DNA of 64,000 nt from Carposina sasakii (taxonomy: Eukaryota > Arthropoda > Insecta > Lepidoptera > Carposinidae), in NCBI GenBank assembly GCA_014607495.2, contig CP053152.1:6200001-6264000 (forward strand). Direction: 5' to 3'. Position 1 is the stretch's first letter, and each line of letters begins with the position of its first letter. Shown here one piece after another: positions 1 to 11,627 of this stretch. Under the pieces are notes generated by a model. That model saw nothing but the letters and a program-made list of their open reading frames with translations. It had not been told where the DNA came from and made no database searches. The translations under genes and the position numbers were made by a program.

Positions 1-1150
1 ACGCATACCTACTTTCCTCTGAGTGGCATTTTGTTTGGAAGACTTATGTCTGATTTCACCAACGTCTCCTAAGATATAGAAGTTTCCTAACGCATTTTAA
101 GTATCAGTTTTGACAACATTCGATTTCACCAAAGTATAAGGATTTCCTAACAGTTTAAAAGATCTCCTGAGATTAGAAGCTCGAATTTTGGGTTCTTAAG
201 TTTAGGTGACATTTTCGTGTACCTATACCTACGCGTGTTTGGATTTGTATTACCTACCTAGAATTCACGATTTCAAAGATATGGATAACATACATACGAG
301 TAACTCAATTATGATAGTTTTTACGCTATTGAAGCAGTCGAAGTTCTGTGTTGTATACAGCCTCATTCTACATTTTTTGGCCGTAATTAATAAATGTATT
401 GACAAAATTTATAACAAATAAGGTTTTTGGCTATATTAAAACACATTGTACTGATATAATTGTAACTTATTTAAATTAATATCGTTGTAGACAATTTTCA
501 AATATGTTGTCAAACAAACAAACACACAATTTTACGAATTCGGTTTTCGACATCACTATTATGTAAGAAATCCGAAGTATTAGTCCGTACTTTTTGAGTC
601 CCTATGTTGGTGAAAAGCAATTTAAGTTAGAACTCGTAGTTTAGGAGATGTCTTTCTCTAAAATCTTCCTAACAAAGAGACTGTTTAGGGAGCACTGGTG
701 AAATCCGGCATAAGTGTTAATCCGAGTATGCTCGGTCTAAGTCGATAATTTAGGAGACCGTTTTCGTAGACACTGCGTCACGCAGAAATCTACGAATTAC
801 TTATTTTATCATACCTACACGATTGTATGGTAATTTAGCATTACCATTTGAGGTTACTGGAGCAGTTCTTACCACTTGCATTGAAAGTACAAATTAATTT
901 CTAGATTCTAGATACTATGATAATGAATAATTGTTATCTAATAAATACCTAATGGTTATTGAAATTTATTCATGCACCAAGAGAAGTGGATTGCGTGCTG
1001 CAGTAGGGCTGGGCTTCAATTAGATTACTATAAGTGAGCTAGAAAGATGAAATATTGTAAAAGGCATTTAAGGCGTATTATAATAGACAACATAATTAAA
1101 CTATGATACCTACCAAGTCAACCTCACCTCCATGAATCGATATGAAATAA
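1..1150. other. No gene recognised; scattered TCTCCTAA/TTAGGAGA motifs
   Basis: AT-rich. TCTCCTAA or TTTCCTAAC and GATTTCACCA occur on the left (about 51-175). Complements (TTTAGGAGA, GGTGAAA) occur at about 610-760, suggesting the arms of an old inverted-repeat element. Confidence 0.4.
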
Positions 1151-1189
1151 TGATATAATGTGCCTGAAAAGCGGCGGTAGAATAATCAC

Positions 1190-1395
1190 TTACGTTACGA
1201 CCCCATCCCACGGTGCGTGTCGGTGCGGGCTGGTCCGCGACCGCCTACATTTATCACCACGGATCCAGACGCATCAAGATGGACGCGTCCGCATTACTAC
1301 GGACGCTCCGCTTCCCACGGTCCGTAGTGCGGGCTCGTGCGCGTCGGTCCTCAATATCACGGACCGTAGGAACCCACCTTTACGTGGGGCTTAAT
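1190..1395. other. CpG-dense GC-rich block of unknown nature
   Basis: About 200 bp rich in CG dinucleotides within AT-rich DNA. It contains GGTGCGTGTCGGTGCGGG, an ACTACGGAC/GTCCGTAGT inverted pair and a GGACGCGTCC palindrome. Short open frames exist but none resembles a protein I know. It may be an uncharacterised repeat or a promoter remnant. Confidence 0.35.
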
Positions 1396-1401
1396 GAGCA
1401 T

Positions 1402-1922
1402 AGGGAGCGTTCAAGTATTACGTAACGCAATTTTTGAAGATTTTTCTAACTCCCCCCTTGTAACGCACCGTAACGTTTTTCTGTACCCCCCTCTCTTTAA
1501 ACGTTACGTAACACTCAAGTGATCATTTTTACCCTATAGTCGCAAAAAGTTATGTATAGTTTTTATCCTTGGTATAGTTTTAATTGCCTTTGCGGTAATA
1601 ATACTAAATAAAACAAGAGATTTTTAATCCGCAACTCCTGCGTATTTTGTTTAATTTTTTATAATTTTTTGACTTTACACACAATTGTTTTTCTCCTTCA
1701 TTCTCAAAATTAAAAATGACGACCAGACTAATACAATCGAGGGATTCCCCCTAAAACGTAAACGAAAAGGGTTGCCAATTTGGGAGTTTTATTCCCTAAT
1801 TTTTTATTTAAAAAGAGAAACAGTGTTGCGTAACGTATTGTAAGAAAGACCCGCTCCTGTAACGCATCGTAACGTTTTACGAGACCCCCCCTAAATTGCG
1901 TTACGTAATACTGAACGCCCCT
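1402..1922. mobile_element. Inverted-repeat element dense in GTAACG motifs
   Basis: The ends are AGGGAGCGTTCAAGTATTAC and, from the right, AGGGGCGTTCAGTATTACG, continuing GTAACGCAATTT on both sides. GTAACG or its complement occurs many times inside (for example 1422, 1462, 1472, 1502, 1830, 1860, 1870, 1900). An inner copy of the tip sequence lies near 1500-1520. No open frame and no clear target duplication were found. The superfamily is unknown. Confidence 0.65.
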
Positions 1923-1929
1923 TTACTCA

Positions 1930-2936
1930 TGAAAAGTTTGAGTATACATAATTTGCAAACTTCTCCCTACATCTTCGGGGGTGACTGTATTTTGGCCAGC
2001 CCTACTAATTGGTAGGTACCTAAGTCACTGTCACATATACCTACTACCTACCTGCAGGTACCTACTTATAGGTACTTATACATATACTAGCTTCAAAAAA
2101 ATCTACGTTCTAAAGCGTTTTTCTTAAGTCTATGTGAATGAAGTCGAGGGCAAAACATGACCTAATAACGAAAAGTAGGCAAGGATTACGTAATCATGGT
2201 TATCAAGCTATTGTATGATTATAAAATACCTACGTATTCACGTAATTTCTTGTGTTGTTTTTTATATTGGGCTAGGGATAAAATGACATCACGGATCTAT
2301 GGTGTTATTGATTGGCAGGTTGTTCTACCACATAGTATCACGCGAGCTCTATATGTATTCGTATGATAGTACGAGTAATATTCTCACACGAAAAAAAAAA
2401 TCTTATGTATGTATATTATTAATTATACACAATATATCTACTTGTATCCTTTAATGAGTAAAGGTAGGTATGTTATGTTTTTTATTCCGGCTTAGATTAA
2501 ATATACGAATCCCAATAATATTTTACCTAAATGTAAATGTTTTTAAGAATGTAAAGTGGTTTTTTCTTAGTTATCACCAGCTAGAGAATATTGTATCTGT
2601 TTTATGAAACTGATCAACTATGTAGATCAATATATACTTATATGAGTATCAATATTAAATCATGGATGAGGAAAAAAAACTAAATTAGTTTCTTTGATTG
2701 AACTCAACGATTTACATTCCAATGTGATCTAATGATCGTCGTCAATCGACTAGCGATTTTTTTAAGCAATAATTCTACGATAGCGTGTAAGTACTTATAA
2801 TTTAGCATTAAAGATCTACGATCCAATGATTTAGCATTTTAGTTTTTAGGTAGGTAGGGAAGTATTAAATAACGACGTCAAGAGAAGTATTTAGAGTAAT
2901 TTCGGGAAAGAAAATGGCATGGTGTGTGAATATTTA
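1930..2936. other. No gene recognised
   Basis: AT-rich intergenic or intronic DNA with short TACCTACCTGCAGGTACC-like runs near 2040-2075. No supported frame, RNA gene or repeat end. Confidence 0.5.
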
Positions 2937-3760
2937 TACAGGATGTTTGTAACAGCCAGGCAAATATTGATATGGTGACTTCAGACCATGATTCTGAGAT
3001 GAAAACCAGTGAAAATTTTCACGGGAAAATTATAAAATTTTTCGACTTTTTTTTTCCATTTTTTCAGGAAAAAAATAGTGTGGTTCGTTTAAGTAGGCCT
3101 TAAATAATGACTAAACATAAAATTTTAATGTTTGGATGATTAAAAAAAAAAGTTGCTTTTAAACAAGTTCAATTAACTGATCAACCCCAAAGGAGAGTCA
3201 AAAGTGATACAAAAAATCGCAATGGATCACAAAATAACCGATAAGCTTATTTAACTAGTCACAGGATCGCCCGATACAATTGGCGCGGAATGAAACATTG
3301 CGTATAATCAAATCAAAACTTAATTTCCTGCGAGTAATGATGATGATGATCTCCGACCGTATTTCGGCCAAGGCGACCAATCTCTATGGAGATTAGCCAG
3401 GTACGCAGGAGATATTATAGTGCACAAGTGTGTGCGCAAATACAGATGCACTCTCTATTCCCTCACTATCGTAGTCCGACGGGACGGAAAGCCGACACGA
3501 CCGGAGAGAGATCAGGCCCAGGGCCAACGGTTTTACGTGCTTTCCGAGGCACGAGCTAAGTGACAATTTTACAACATTAAAATCTATACATGAAATAAAT
3601 TCATTACGCCTCCTGCTTGGAAGGTGCACGTCTTAGCCACTGGGCTATCACCGCTTAACACTATCGCTATCACTGCGAGTAATAACACTGTCGTATAACT
3701 CAAAACAATGGTACTTGTTCAGTATCTCAGTGTTTGCCTGGCTGTCACAAACATCCTGTA
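2937..3760. mobile_element. Family B element, copy 1 (interrupted by a SINE)
   Basis: The ends are TACAGGATGTTTGT inwards from both sides, followed by GACAGCCAGGCAAA-type sequence, so the inverted repeats exceed 30 bp. TA at each tip suggests TA target duplication, as in Tc1/mariner-like MITEs. No coding capacity is seen. Without the inserted SINE (3339-3672) and its duplicated target, the element would be about 480 bp, matching copy 3 (495 bp at 39162-39656). Confidence 0.8.
3339..3672 (-). mobile_element. tRNA-derived SINE inserted in family B copy 1
   Basis: A perfect 11-bp duplication CTGCGAGTAAT flanks it (3328-3338 and 3673-3683), and family B copy 3 has the empty site. On the minus strand it starts GCGGTGATAGCCCAGTGGCT, an A-box-like tRNA head, and ends in an ATC-type microsatellite (ATCATCATCAT on the minus strand). 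The body (GCACGTAAAACCG, CTGATCTCTCTCCGGTCGTG) is a sequence I recognise as widespread in Lepidoptera. The B box is degenerate. Confidence 0.8.
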
Positions 3761-3766
3761 TACTCG

Positions 3767-4133
3767 TACAGGATGTTTTTTCGTTGCCACCCTTAACGAA
3801 GAGTACGTACTCAGTTTATGCCAAAAAATGCTGGGAAATGATGTAAGTTTTTGGAAAAAAAAATAATTTTTTTTTTTAACGGGCGTTATTTATAGTGTCC
3901 AGTGTTTATGCTAGTTTTTTCATAGACAGATATTATAATCATTTCTCGTGAAAAAATCTTGCTGCATAAATGCATAACTATGTGCATTTATGCAGAAAAC
4001 GCCAAAAAACTTTGGACCCTAATATCTTGGGAACCAGACACTTGCCAGGTATGCTTCCATGGAGAAAAATTATCGTGATGATGAGGAGATTCCGTAGTTT
4101 TCGGGAACGTTGACGACCAAAAATTACCCTGTA
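3767..4133 (+). mobile_element. Family A MITE-like element, copy 1
   Basis: It runs from TACAGGATGTTTTTT to a tail ending ACGACCAAAAATTACCCTGTA. The short inverted tips and TA at each end suggest TA-specific insertion. Conserved landmarks inside are TTTATAGTGTC, GTGCATTTATGCAG, TTTGGACCCTAATAT, CCATGGAGAAAAAT and GAGGAGATTCCG. No protein is encoded. Eight copies are seen in this window. Confidence 0.75.
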
Positions 4134-4686
4134 TTAATTTTTTTATTCTCGATTACGGTATATCACTAAACATCATCTTCTGTTAATACTGTATAACTTA
4201 TGTTAAAGTTATTATTGCATAAACCCGTCTAAGGTAGAACTACGTCAATACTAATGTTGTGGTATAATTTTATTTGTTGCAGAATCACATTAGGGCCAGC
4301 TTGACTTTTGATTGATATTTTCATTAGAAATGACAATATTTTAATATTTAATTAGTAGGTACCACAGGTAAGTACAAACAATAAGTAGCAAAGCGTACGT
4401 GACAAAATTCAAGTGTGTCGGCAATTAAGGCGGTTTTGATTATTGTTATTAAATGATATTTTATATTTATACTCAGAAATTAAGATCAGTTTTTCCTGGA
4501 TCATTTGTTTATTGGAACAACTAAATTAAGTTCTTTTTTAACTTGTTATCTTTTAAGTATATGTGATTAGAATGAGTTTAGATAATCCTTTAATGTACTG
4601 AATAAACATCGAGAATTATGCTGTATTTATTTATTTTTACTGTAACCGTTTTTTCTACTTTTATGAAGAACTGCAATGGAGTAATT

Positions 4687-5229
4687 TATTCCTGAAAACT
4701 GCATCGAAATAGGTTCAGCCGTTTCTGAGATTAACGTGCACAAACGCACAGACAAACAGACAAACAGTCAAAAAATCCAAAAATCATTCCTTTGGGTACT
4801 ATTGCGTTTATAAAGGTCTATAATATTTTTTTCTCGTATATCTTCCATGTACAGACAGCGATCCGTTACATTTTTATTATATGTATAGAAGAATTTATAA
4901 TGGACGCTCGCGACTCCGTCCGCGTCGACTACAGAAAAAACAAAATGTCGAAATTATCCGGGATAAAAACATTTTCCCGGGATAAAAAGTAGCCTATAAT
5001 TATGTTAAGTGGGACCTGTTACAATATATTCATGAAAACTGCATCGAAATCGGTAGAGCCGTTTCTGAGATTAGCGTGCACAAACGCACAAACGCACAGA
5101 CAAACCGCCAAACAGACAAAAAATCCAAAAATCATTGTTTTGGATACTATTGCGTTGATAAAAGCCTCCTATAATATTTATTCACATATATCTTTCATGT
5201 ACAGACAGCGATCCGTTACATTTTTATTA
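4687..5229 (-). repeat. Tandem partial and complete copies of a dispersed lepidopteran repeat
   Basis: 4902-5229 is a complete-looking unit (GCGACTCCGTCCGCG, AAAATGTCGAAATTATCCGG, ATCGAAATCGGTAGAGCCGT, ACAGACAGCGATCCGTTAC). 4687-4890 is a second copy of its right two-thirds, so the two lie head to tail. Similar units are at 47807-48165, 31040-31125 and 43901-43985. The CCGCGAC...GTCCGCG end resembles the Helitron-like tips. Confidence 0.6.
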
Positions 5230-5595
5230 TACAGGATGTTTTTTTGTGGTCACCTTTAACGAAGGGTATGTATTCTATACATGAAATAAAGTAAGTTTAT
5301 GCCAAAAAAAATGCTGGGAAAAAAATTTTTTTTTTTAAAAAAAAAATTTAAATTCCTTGATCGTGCGAAATTTATAGTGTCTAGTGTTTATGTTAGTTTT
5401 TTTATAGACAGATAATAATTATTTTTTAGTCTATGTGCATTTATGCAGAAAAACGCAGTCTATTTACTCAACTTTGGACCCTAATATTTTGGAAACCAGA
5501 CACTTCCCAGGTACGCTTCCATGGAGAAAAATGATCGTGATGATGAGGAGATTCTGTAGTTTTCGGGAACGTTGACGACCAAAAATCACCCTGTA
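5230..5595 (+). mobile_element. Family A element, copy 2
   Basis: TACAGGATGTTTTTTTG at the left and ACGACCAAAAATCACCCTGTA-type right end, with all internal landmarks of copy 1. It is inserted directly at the right edge of the dispersed repeat at 4902-5229 (in its TTTTTATTA tip). Confidence 0.75.
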
Positions 5596-5599
5596 TGTA

Positions 5600-8020
5600 T
5601 AGATAGATTTAGGTAGGTACTTGCAATATAATTATTTACCAATATAGCACAATATAACCTATCCAATTTTATAAACAAAGACATTATTGATTAATACGGA
5701 TCTCAATGCTTTACATTAGAAAACCTTTATTTATTCAACGTTTCTTTAATTTATTAATCGAAATGCGCTAGACGCTTACAGGGCAATGGTAAAACCAATG
5801 GTCAACCGAATAATGGTGTGATAAAAATCTTCCTTAAAGCCATAGGTCGTTCCATGGGGCAAAGGGCATTGGTCAGTCAGGCAAGTTAAATATACAGACG
5901 TCCCAGGGTAATGCACCCGGCAATGTTTATTTAGCAGGAACATCACTGACCTCTCCGAATCGATAAACCATGCTTACTTGAAATTTAACTATTCTGAAAA
6001 ATTCAGTCTTGAGGAAGGAAAATGCTTAAGGAAAACGCAGAGGAAAATTTTCACATTTTTCTACTTGTATAGGTAGGTAATGGTTCGCGAGTGCATGCAT
6101 GTAGATCTGTCAGTATTTGGTTTTCCTTTACATTGCATTATGCAGAGGAGATTTGGCATAAAAAAGGTATTTTTCCTTATTGGTATAACTAAGGTTATGT
6201 GCACCTAGGTCGGCTTTTATTAATACTATAGGTTTATTCATGTATGTACTAAGAAGCAAAGACTAAATTGAGTCTAAAATCTTTTGCCCCCACTTAATTA
6301 TTATGAAGATGGAAAATTCATAGCCAATAATAACTACAATATCTAGATAAAAAAACCGTAAAATGATAATATAGAAATCTAAAATTAATATATTCCTACA
6401 TACATATAAGTAGATAAAATCACGTCTCTTTCCCGGAGGGGTAACAAACATCAAAATATAACGATTCCATGACCTTATACGAAAATATTCCCACTTAGAT
6501 CTGCTTTCGGTTGATTCATTTATTATGACACGTTATATTTTATACACAATCATATCCGGCCATGGCGGCAGCTCGTGCGAAAATGAGTGACAGTCCAGCA
6601 ATTGGGGTCAAAGATGGGTTAAGCAGCAATTGGGCGTGACAGCGGTGACAGCATCAGATGATACATGTGCGGCCGGCACGCCCTCAACGCGTGCTGTACT
6701 TACACTGTTATTCAGTACTTAGTATGTTTGATAGCTAATAATAGCTGCTATGTATAAATTGTTATATCTGGAATGATATTGCCATTTTAGAGATAATTGC
6801 ACCAACGTAAGCTTACGTTCGAAGCTCGTGAGAGCTTTCGTACCTGACTACACTTTACCCAAACTGAAATAAAACTTTCCCATCTATTTATTTATGTCAA
6901 CAGTAGATTAAGTACGATAGAGGATAAATATACACACCTTGTATGGTTTCATAGTATTCAAGTAGGCTGAATGTGTCAAATGGATTTTTGGACTTGTGTG
7001 GAGATATTTTTTACTCCGGGAAGGACTGGCTGATAGGTCATCATATTGGGGGATATAGCATAATAGGAATAAATCCCAGATTTTATACAAAGTTGTTTGT
7101 ACATCCTTCGTAGCTATAACTAATATTTTTCCTCGTAATAATTATTACTCATGAAAAATAATGGAAGTACGCAATTGCGAATGCTGTTTATAGACACACA
7201 TTGTGAGGGCATTGTTAGGAAACCATAGTTTATAACTGTTTATTTAATCTAGCTACACTTGATACCTCATAATGTATTCCTGTTTTCGTGAGAACTTTGG
7301 AATAAAAAACTCTGGAAATGTAAGCTTATATATATAATGCATGGTTTTAGAAGCAAGGTAGATTCTAGTGGTTATTGTTTCCTATTTACTAATCTCTCCC
7401 GCGAAATCCCCCGATGTTCAGTAATTTTGTGACATATTACAAGACAGGCAGCCGGCTGTAAAACAAACACCTTGGCAAATATAGGTTTTGAAAGAAACCA
7501 TATTGCGTCGACGACACCCCGTAAATAATGGGAGATAACAGAAAAAACTTGATGATCGCGAGGCAGAATTTATTGTAATTTTTTCAGTTTGTGTTTTGGT
7601 ACCTACAGTTTCAGACACACATAGTACAGAATTCGTGGTTTTTCAGCCCAATTGAGTGACCAGACATTTATATAATGAAATTTTAAGGAACATTCCAGTT
7701 ATACATCGCCCAATAATGCCACGATGGATGCGCGTCCTGCGTCGTGGGTTCAATCATCTCTGTTGATTGGATGACAGCGAGACACGATGTTACTTCTATT
7801 GTTTTAAGGCGATTGGACACACAAAACTTGTTAACTTTTAACCTCTGTTTCAACCTATTTCTGTAGGTTAAATAAAAGACGCAAAACAATTCAATAAATA
7901 TTCATCAATCTAAAGAATAGGTGAATTACCCGATAGATTATTTTTTATACTTATATACCATGCCAATAATTGGCTTTAGTAATTTTACCTCCATGAGATT
8001 TTTTGGATGAGGATGGGTAA
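5600..8020. other. No gene recognised
   Basis: AT-rich. A GC-richer patch at 6560-6710 (ATGGCGGCAGCTCGTGC) may be a repeat fragment but was not identified. Small open frames lack splice or codon support. Confidence 0.45.
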
Positions 8021-8024
8021 GTCA

Positions 8025-8266
8025 TCACTACATATTATAAAACAAAGTCGCTTGCCGCTGTCTGTCCGTCCCTATGGATGCTTAGATCTCTCAAACTAGG
8101 GAACGGATTTTGGTGCGTGAGAAAATAAATACATATAATTATGCGGTTTTTTTTAATAGATAGAGTGATTCATGAGGAAGGTTTATAATGTATAACTAGG
8201 GACCCGCCCCGGCTTCGCACGGGAGTAATGCACTTTCACGCGGGAGAAGCCGTGGGCAGCCGCTAG
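8025..8266 (+). mobile_element. Helitron-like non-autonomous element, family 1 copy 1
   Basis: It starts TCACTACATATTATAAAAC after A and ends GGGCAGCCGCTAG before T, matching the Helitron pattern (5' TC, 3' CTAG, insertion between A and T, no duplication). The body includes TCTGTCCGTCCCTATG and GACCCGCCCCGGCTTCGC. A second copy is at 61947-62168. Confidence 0.65.
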
Positions 8267-8320
8267 TAGCTATATAATAAAATGCAATCTTTAATTGTTT
8301 ATTTATTTTATTATGTTTTA

Positions 8321-8584
8321 TACAGGGTGTAACAAAAAGGGTATGTTAAGCGAAAAGCTATGTGAGTAGCCCACTGTAGTGAACCTATCCACAAAATTTG
8401 AGACTCGAAATCACATGTTTATTTTTCAAGATTGTATGAAAATTCCCGCGATATTTAAAAATTCTCCATACTATTGGGAAAAATAAACATGCGATTTCGA
8501 GTCTCAAATTTTCAGGAGAGGTTCTCTACAGTGGGCTCTTCACATAGCTTTCCGCTTAACATACCCTTTTTGTTACATCCTGTA
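8321..8584. mobile_element. Palindromic MITE (family C), copy 1
   Basis: The ends are TACAGGGTGTAACAAAAAGG and the near complement on the right. The two arms (about 120 bp each, sharing GCTATGTGA, CACTGTAG and GACTCGAAATC blocks) mirror each other around TTTAAAAATTC, so the whole 264-bp unit can fold into one hairpin. TA at both tips. Non-coding. Confidence 0.8.
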
Positions 8585-8771
8585 TAATTTCACACTTTAG
8601 TTATGACCGACGTTGACCACAACTTTATTTTGGTTATCTTGGTTGGGATAGGGATGGGAAATATCCTTTCAGCATTACTTATCTCAATATTATCTTCGAT
8701 TTAATAATTAAGTACGATGCGGTTGAGATGTATTCCAGTAGTTTTTAGCAAATTCATGATACCGTTACAAC

Positions 8772-8870
8772 ATTACATACATATAATCACGCCTTTATCC
8801 CTTACGGGATAGGCAGAGCACCAAGGGCCGATAGAACCACATGGTGCCAATTCTGACCAATTTTGAGGGT
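8772..8870 (+). repeat. Dispersed repeat (ATCACGCCTTTATCCC type)
   Basis: ATCACGCCTTTATCCCTTAC then GGGATAGGCAGAG is a common lepidopteran retroelement 3' segment as I recall it. Diverged relatives occur at 16318-16410 and 43405-43530. Confidence 0.45.
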
Positions 8871-9699
8871 ATAGTTGAAATGTACAAGTTTAACATTGCT
8901 CATTAAAAATCTATTTGATATTCATTGGAACAGTATAAATTACGTAATAATAATGTTATCAACAGTAGATTGGTATAAAGTGAATAATGAGTCGTACAGA
9001 CATAATGTCGGCGCAATAGTCCTGCGCCCGCGCACTTCGACAATCATTTCAATCACAATCACTGATGATCACTACCGTTTCAATTAGGTAATGATTCTAT
9101 TCTAACTTGTGAATCATTATTTTCATTGCTGATAGATAGAAATTAGTATTTGTATAGGTACATAATGTACAATTACAGTATACGTAATTCTAGCTTAATT
9201 ACTTACCTAATACTGGACGAATATCGACTCTCCTATGTGAAATATTGGTCGCGTTTAATTGAATACTAGCGGTCCGGTTAGTCCGCCTAAACTTTAAATT
9301 CCTTCTTGTGGACCTACCTATACGCCACAAAAGGAAGCCGCAGTCCAAATATCACGTTTCTAACTTCAGTGGTTTTGCCTCGGCGTTGATGAATCAGTAA
9401 GAACAATACATACCTACTTTATACAATAGAAGATAAAAATGCACAAATCGTACAATTACATATATTAATAACCCAATGGCTAGAATTAGGTACCTATTCA
9501 AAATATATAGCAAACCAACAACATGCCTAGGAACTTAAATAAAAAAAAAAAAAAATCCCATCATATGAGAATACGTGTTAAAGGTGGCCAACATCCTGAG
9601 TAGAATTAGTACCTTAAAATTTATGCCTATGAGAGTGGAACGAGTAGGTACTACTACTTGACGGTCAATGCCTAATTTTAAAGTTTTTTTTTAAAAGGA

Positions 9700-9960
9700 A
9701 ATGGTTACAAAAAGACCATAAACTCTACGCCCTGCGTCACCGGGTCAAGCGCGGTTATCTGGCGACACTTTTTATGGTCGTAGTTTCCCTTCGGAGTATT
9801 GTCGAGCAGCTATTAATATTAAAGGAGCATTATGTAGCATATTCATGAGGACCTCGGCCACGTACCGAGAGTCCTGCCCGCCACATACGCACGAGATACC
9901 CGGTCACCGAGTAATGATCTCGAAGGTTTCCGGACCGGGCATCATTTACATAGTTTCATC
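9700..9960. other. GC-richer block of unknown origin
   Basis: Stands out from its AT-rich surroundings (CGGGTCAAGCGCGG, CCGAGAGTCCTGCCCGCC). Minus-strand reading gives fragments such as SRYVAEVLMNML with stops between, suggesting decayed coding or retroelement sequence. Not identified. Confidence 0.3.
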
Positions 9961-11588
9961 GAAATTAATGAAAGGTTCTGACTATTTTTACCCCAGGCTA
10001 ATTTCACGTGGATGTCCACGTGATGAGGTTTTTTTAAATTAGTTTGTTTTTGCCTTTTGGTTCGGAACCTACCTGCAGGTCGCATTAACACAGGTTCTAT
10101 CTCTAGACTGCTGAGTTGGAAACAAGACAACTTATGATAGACTACTCTTAAAAAAAAAAAACTGAGTAAGTAGGTACCGAATGTCTATGTTTCGATCTAA
10201 TTGAATGCAAGGTATGTTTTGTGAAATAATTCTATTTTAGTAGAATTTTTGTCAGCGTGTATTTGAATTACAGATCTAGATGACTTGCGCAAGTTCTCCA
10301 CACATTTTCATGGAAACTACGTATCCACGTAAATTGGAGTTCAATAGCCTCCGGAATTTTAAGCCACGTCGCCCCTCGTAGTACCTGCTTATGATTCTTT
10401 AGTATAAAACACTAATACATATGAAGTTATTGAAATTCCTTCGACATTGATGTATTTTAGATACCTCTTCCGTACAAAAGTAAAGATGTTGTTTACAGCA
10501 TAATTTATTTGTGTTAGTTTTAAAATTACAAGTAAAGAGAAGTCTAGATACTTACTTAATATTTCTAGATGCCTGGAAAATTAGTTTTATTTTTTATGCC
10601 TGAGCTCAATCTATCGACTAAGCTTGCCTAATATAATATCGACAGTCAGAATCGAAAGGGTCTATTTTGGACCTCGATTTGGTTATAGATATTTAAATAA
10701 GTTTTTTAAAGATCTTGCTCTCTCTATAGTTTGTCAATGTATACATTAATAGAAAATGATTAGACCTGCTATAATACTGACAAAATGTAGGCATATAGCA
10801 CTGAGACATAGCACCACAACTAAAACTAAATTCTGCAGGTTGACGTTAAACATTTTTCTTTATGGTTTTTCCTGCTTTAAGGTCTGGGAAACTTGAAAGA
10901 CCTTCTAAGAACTCAAATTTGTATAGCTTATCCACTACCTAACTTGACAGCATAATAAACAGTTAGCCTTTATTAGAATTTTAGTATCAAACCATATGTA
11001 GTTTTCTAGTACAATACGTACATGGTTCGGTCATATATGTTTACTGAGAAAATTTAATATGGAACAAACCATGTAAATATAAGTGTGTTAATTAGTGCTG
11101 CATAATGGTTGATCTGAAATTAAGGGGCGTAGTTTCAGGCGATGAGCTACTCGTAGCAACTTGACACAAAATTTTACCACCTGCCCTAAAGGTACCGTTC
11201 TGGATAACCTATTTCTAAGAACCCAGTCGTGTGTAGGTACATGCACTATGTATGTATACAAACACGTCCGTAATTAATTATAAATCTGAACATTCATCAA
11301 CTAATAGAATAGGTCATATTTCTATTCTAAAACTTTTACCTGCTGCGATTGGTAAATTGTCTTGCGACAAAATCTTAATACAATTTTTTTACTTTCCTGA
11401 AGAGCTTTATGCATAAGTTGTTTATATGTGATTCTACATTTAATTACATTCATAATTACGGGCGGCTCGTGGAGTCCACACGTGATCAAAATGCTGGCTG
11501 CTACCTAGGCCAAAGAATTAACATAGCCAATAGCCATCCAGCGCGGCAACGCAGCCAGCATTTTGGGCACGCTACTTGAGAAGTTAGA

Positions 11589-11627
11589 TCGGTTGACCAC
11601 CTTGTAAAAATTAAGGTGGTCAACCGA
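11589..11627. other. 15-bp perfect hairpin
   Basis: TCGGTTGACCACCTT pairs with its exact complement across a 9-nt loop. Just upstream, AAAATGCTGGCTGC (about 11489) pairs with its complement near 11553-11566. The two nested signals suggest a foldback repeat remnant. Confidence 0.7.

Noticed and set aside
1158..1425. Open frames of 70-78 codons
   Set aside because: They lie in a CpG-dense repeat-like block where stop codons are rare by composition, overlap each other, and have no known motif.
3393..3629. A 78-codon minus-strand frame
   Set aside because: It falls wholly inside the SINE at 3339-3672.
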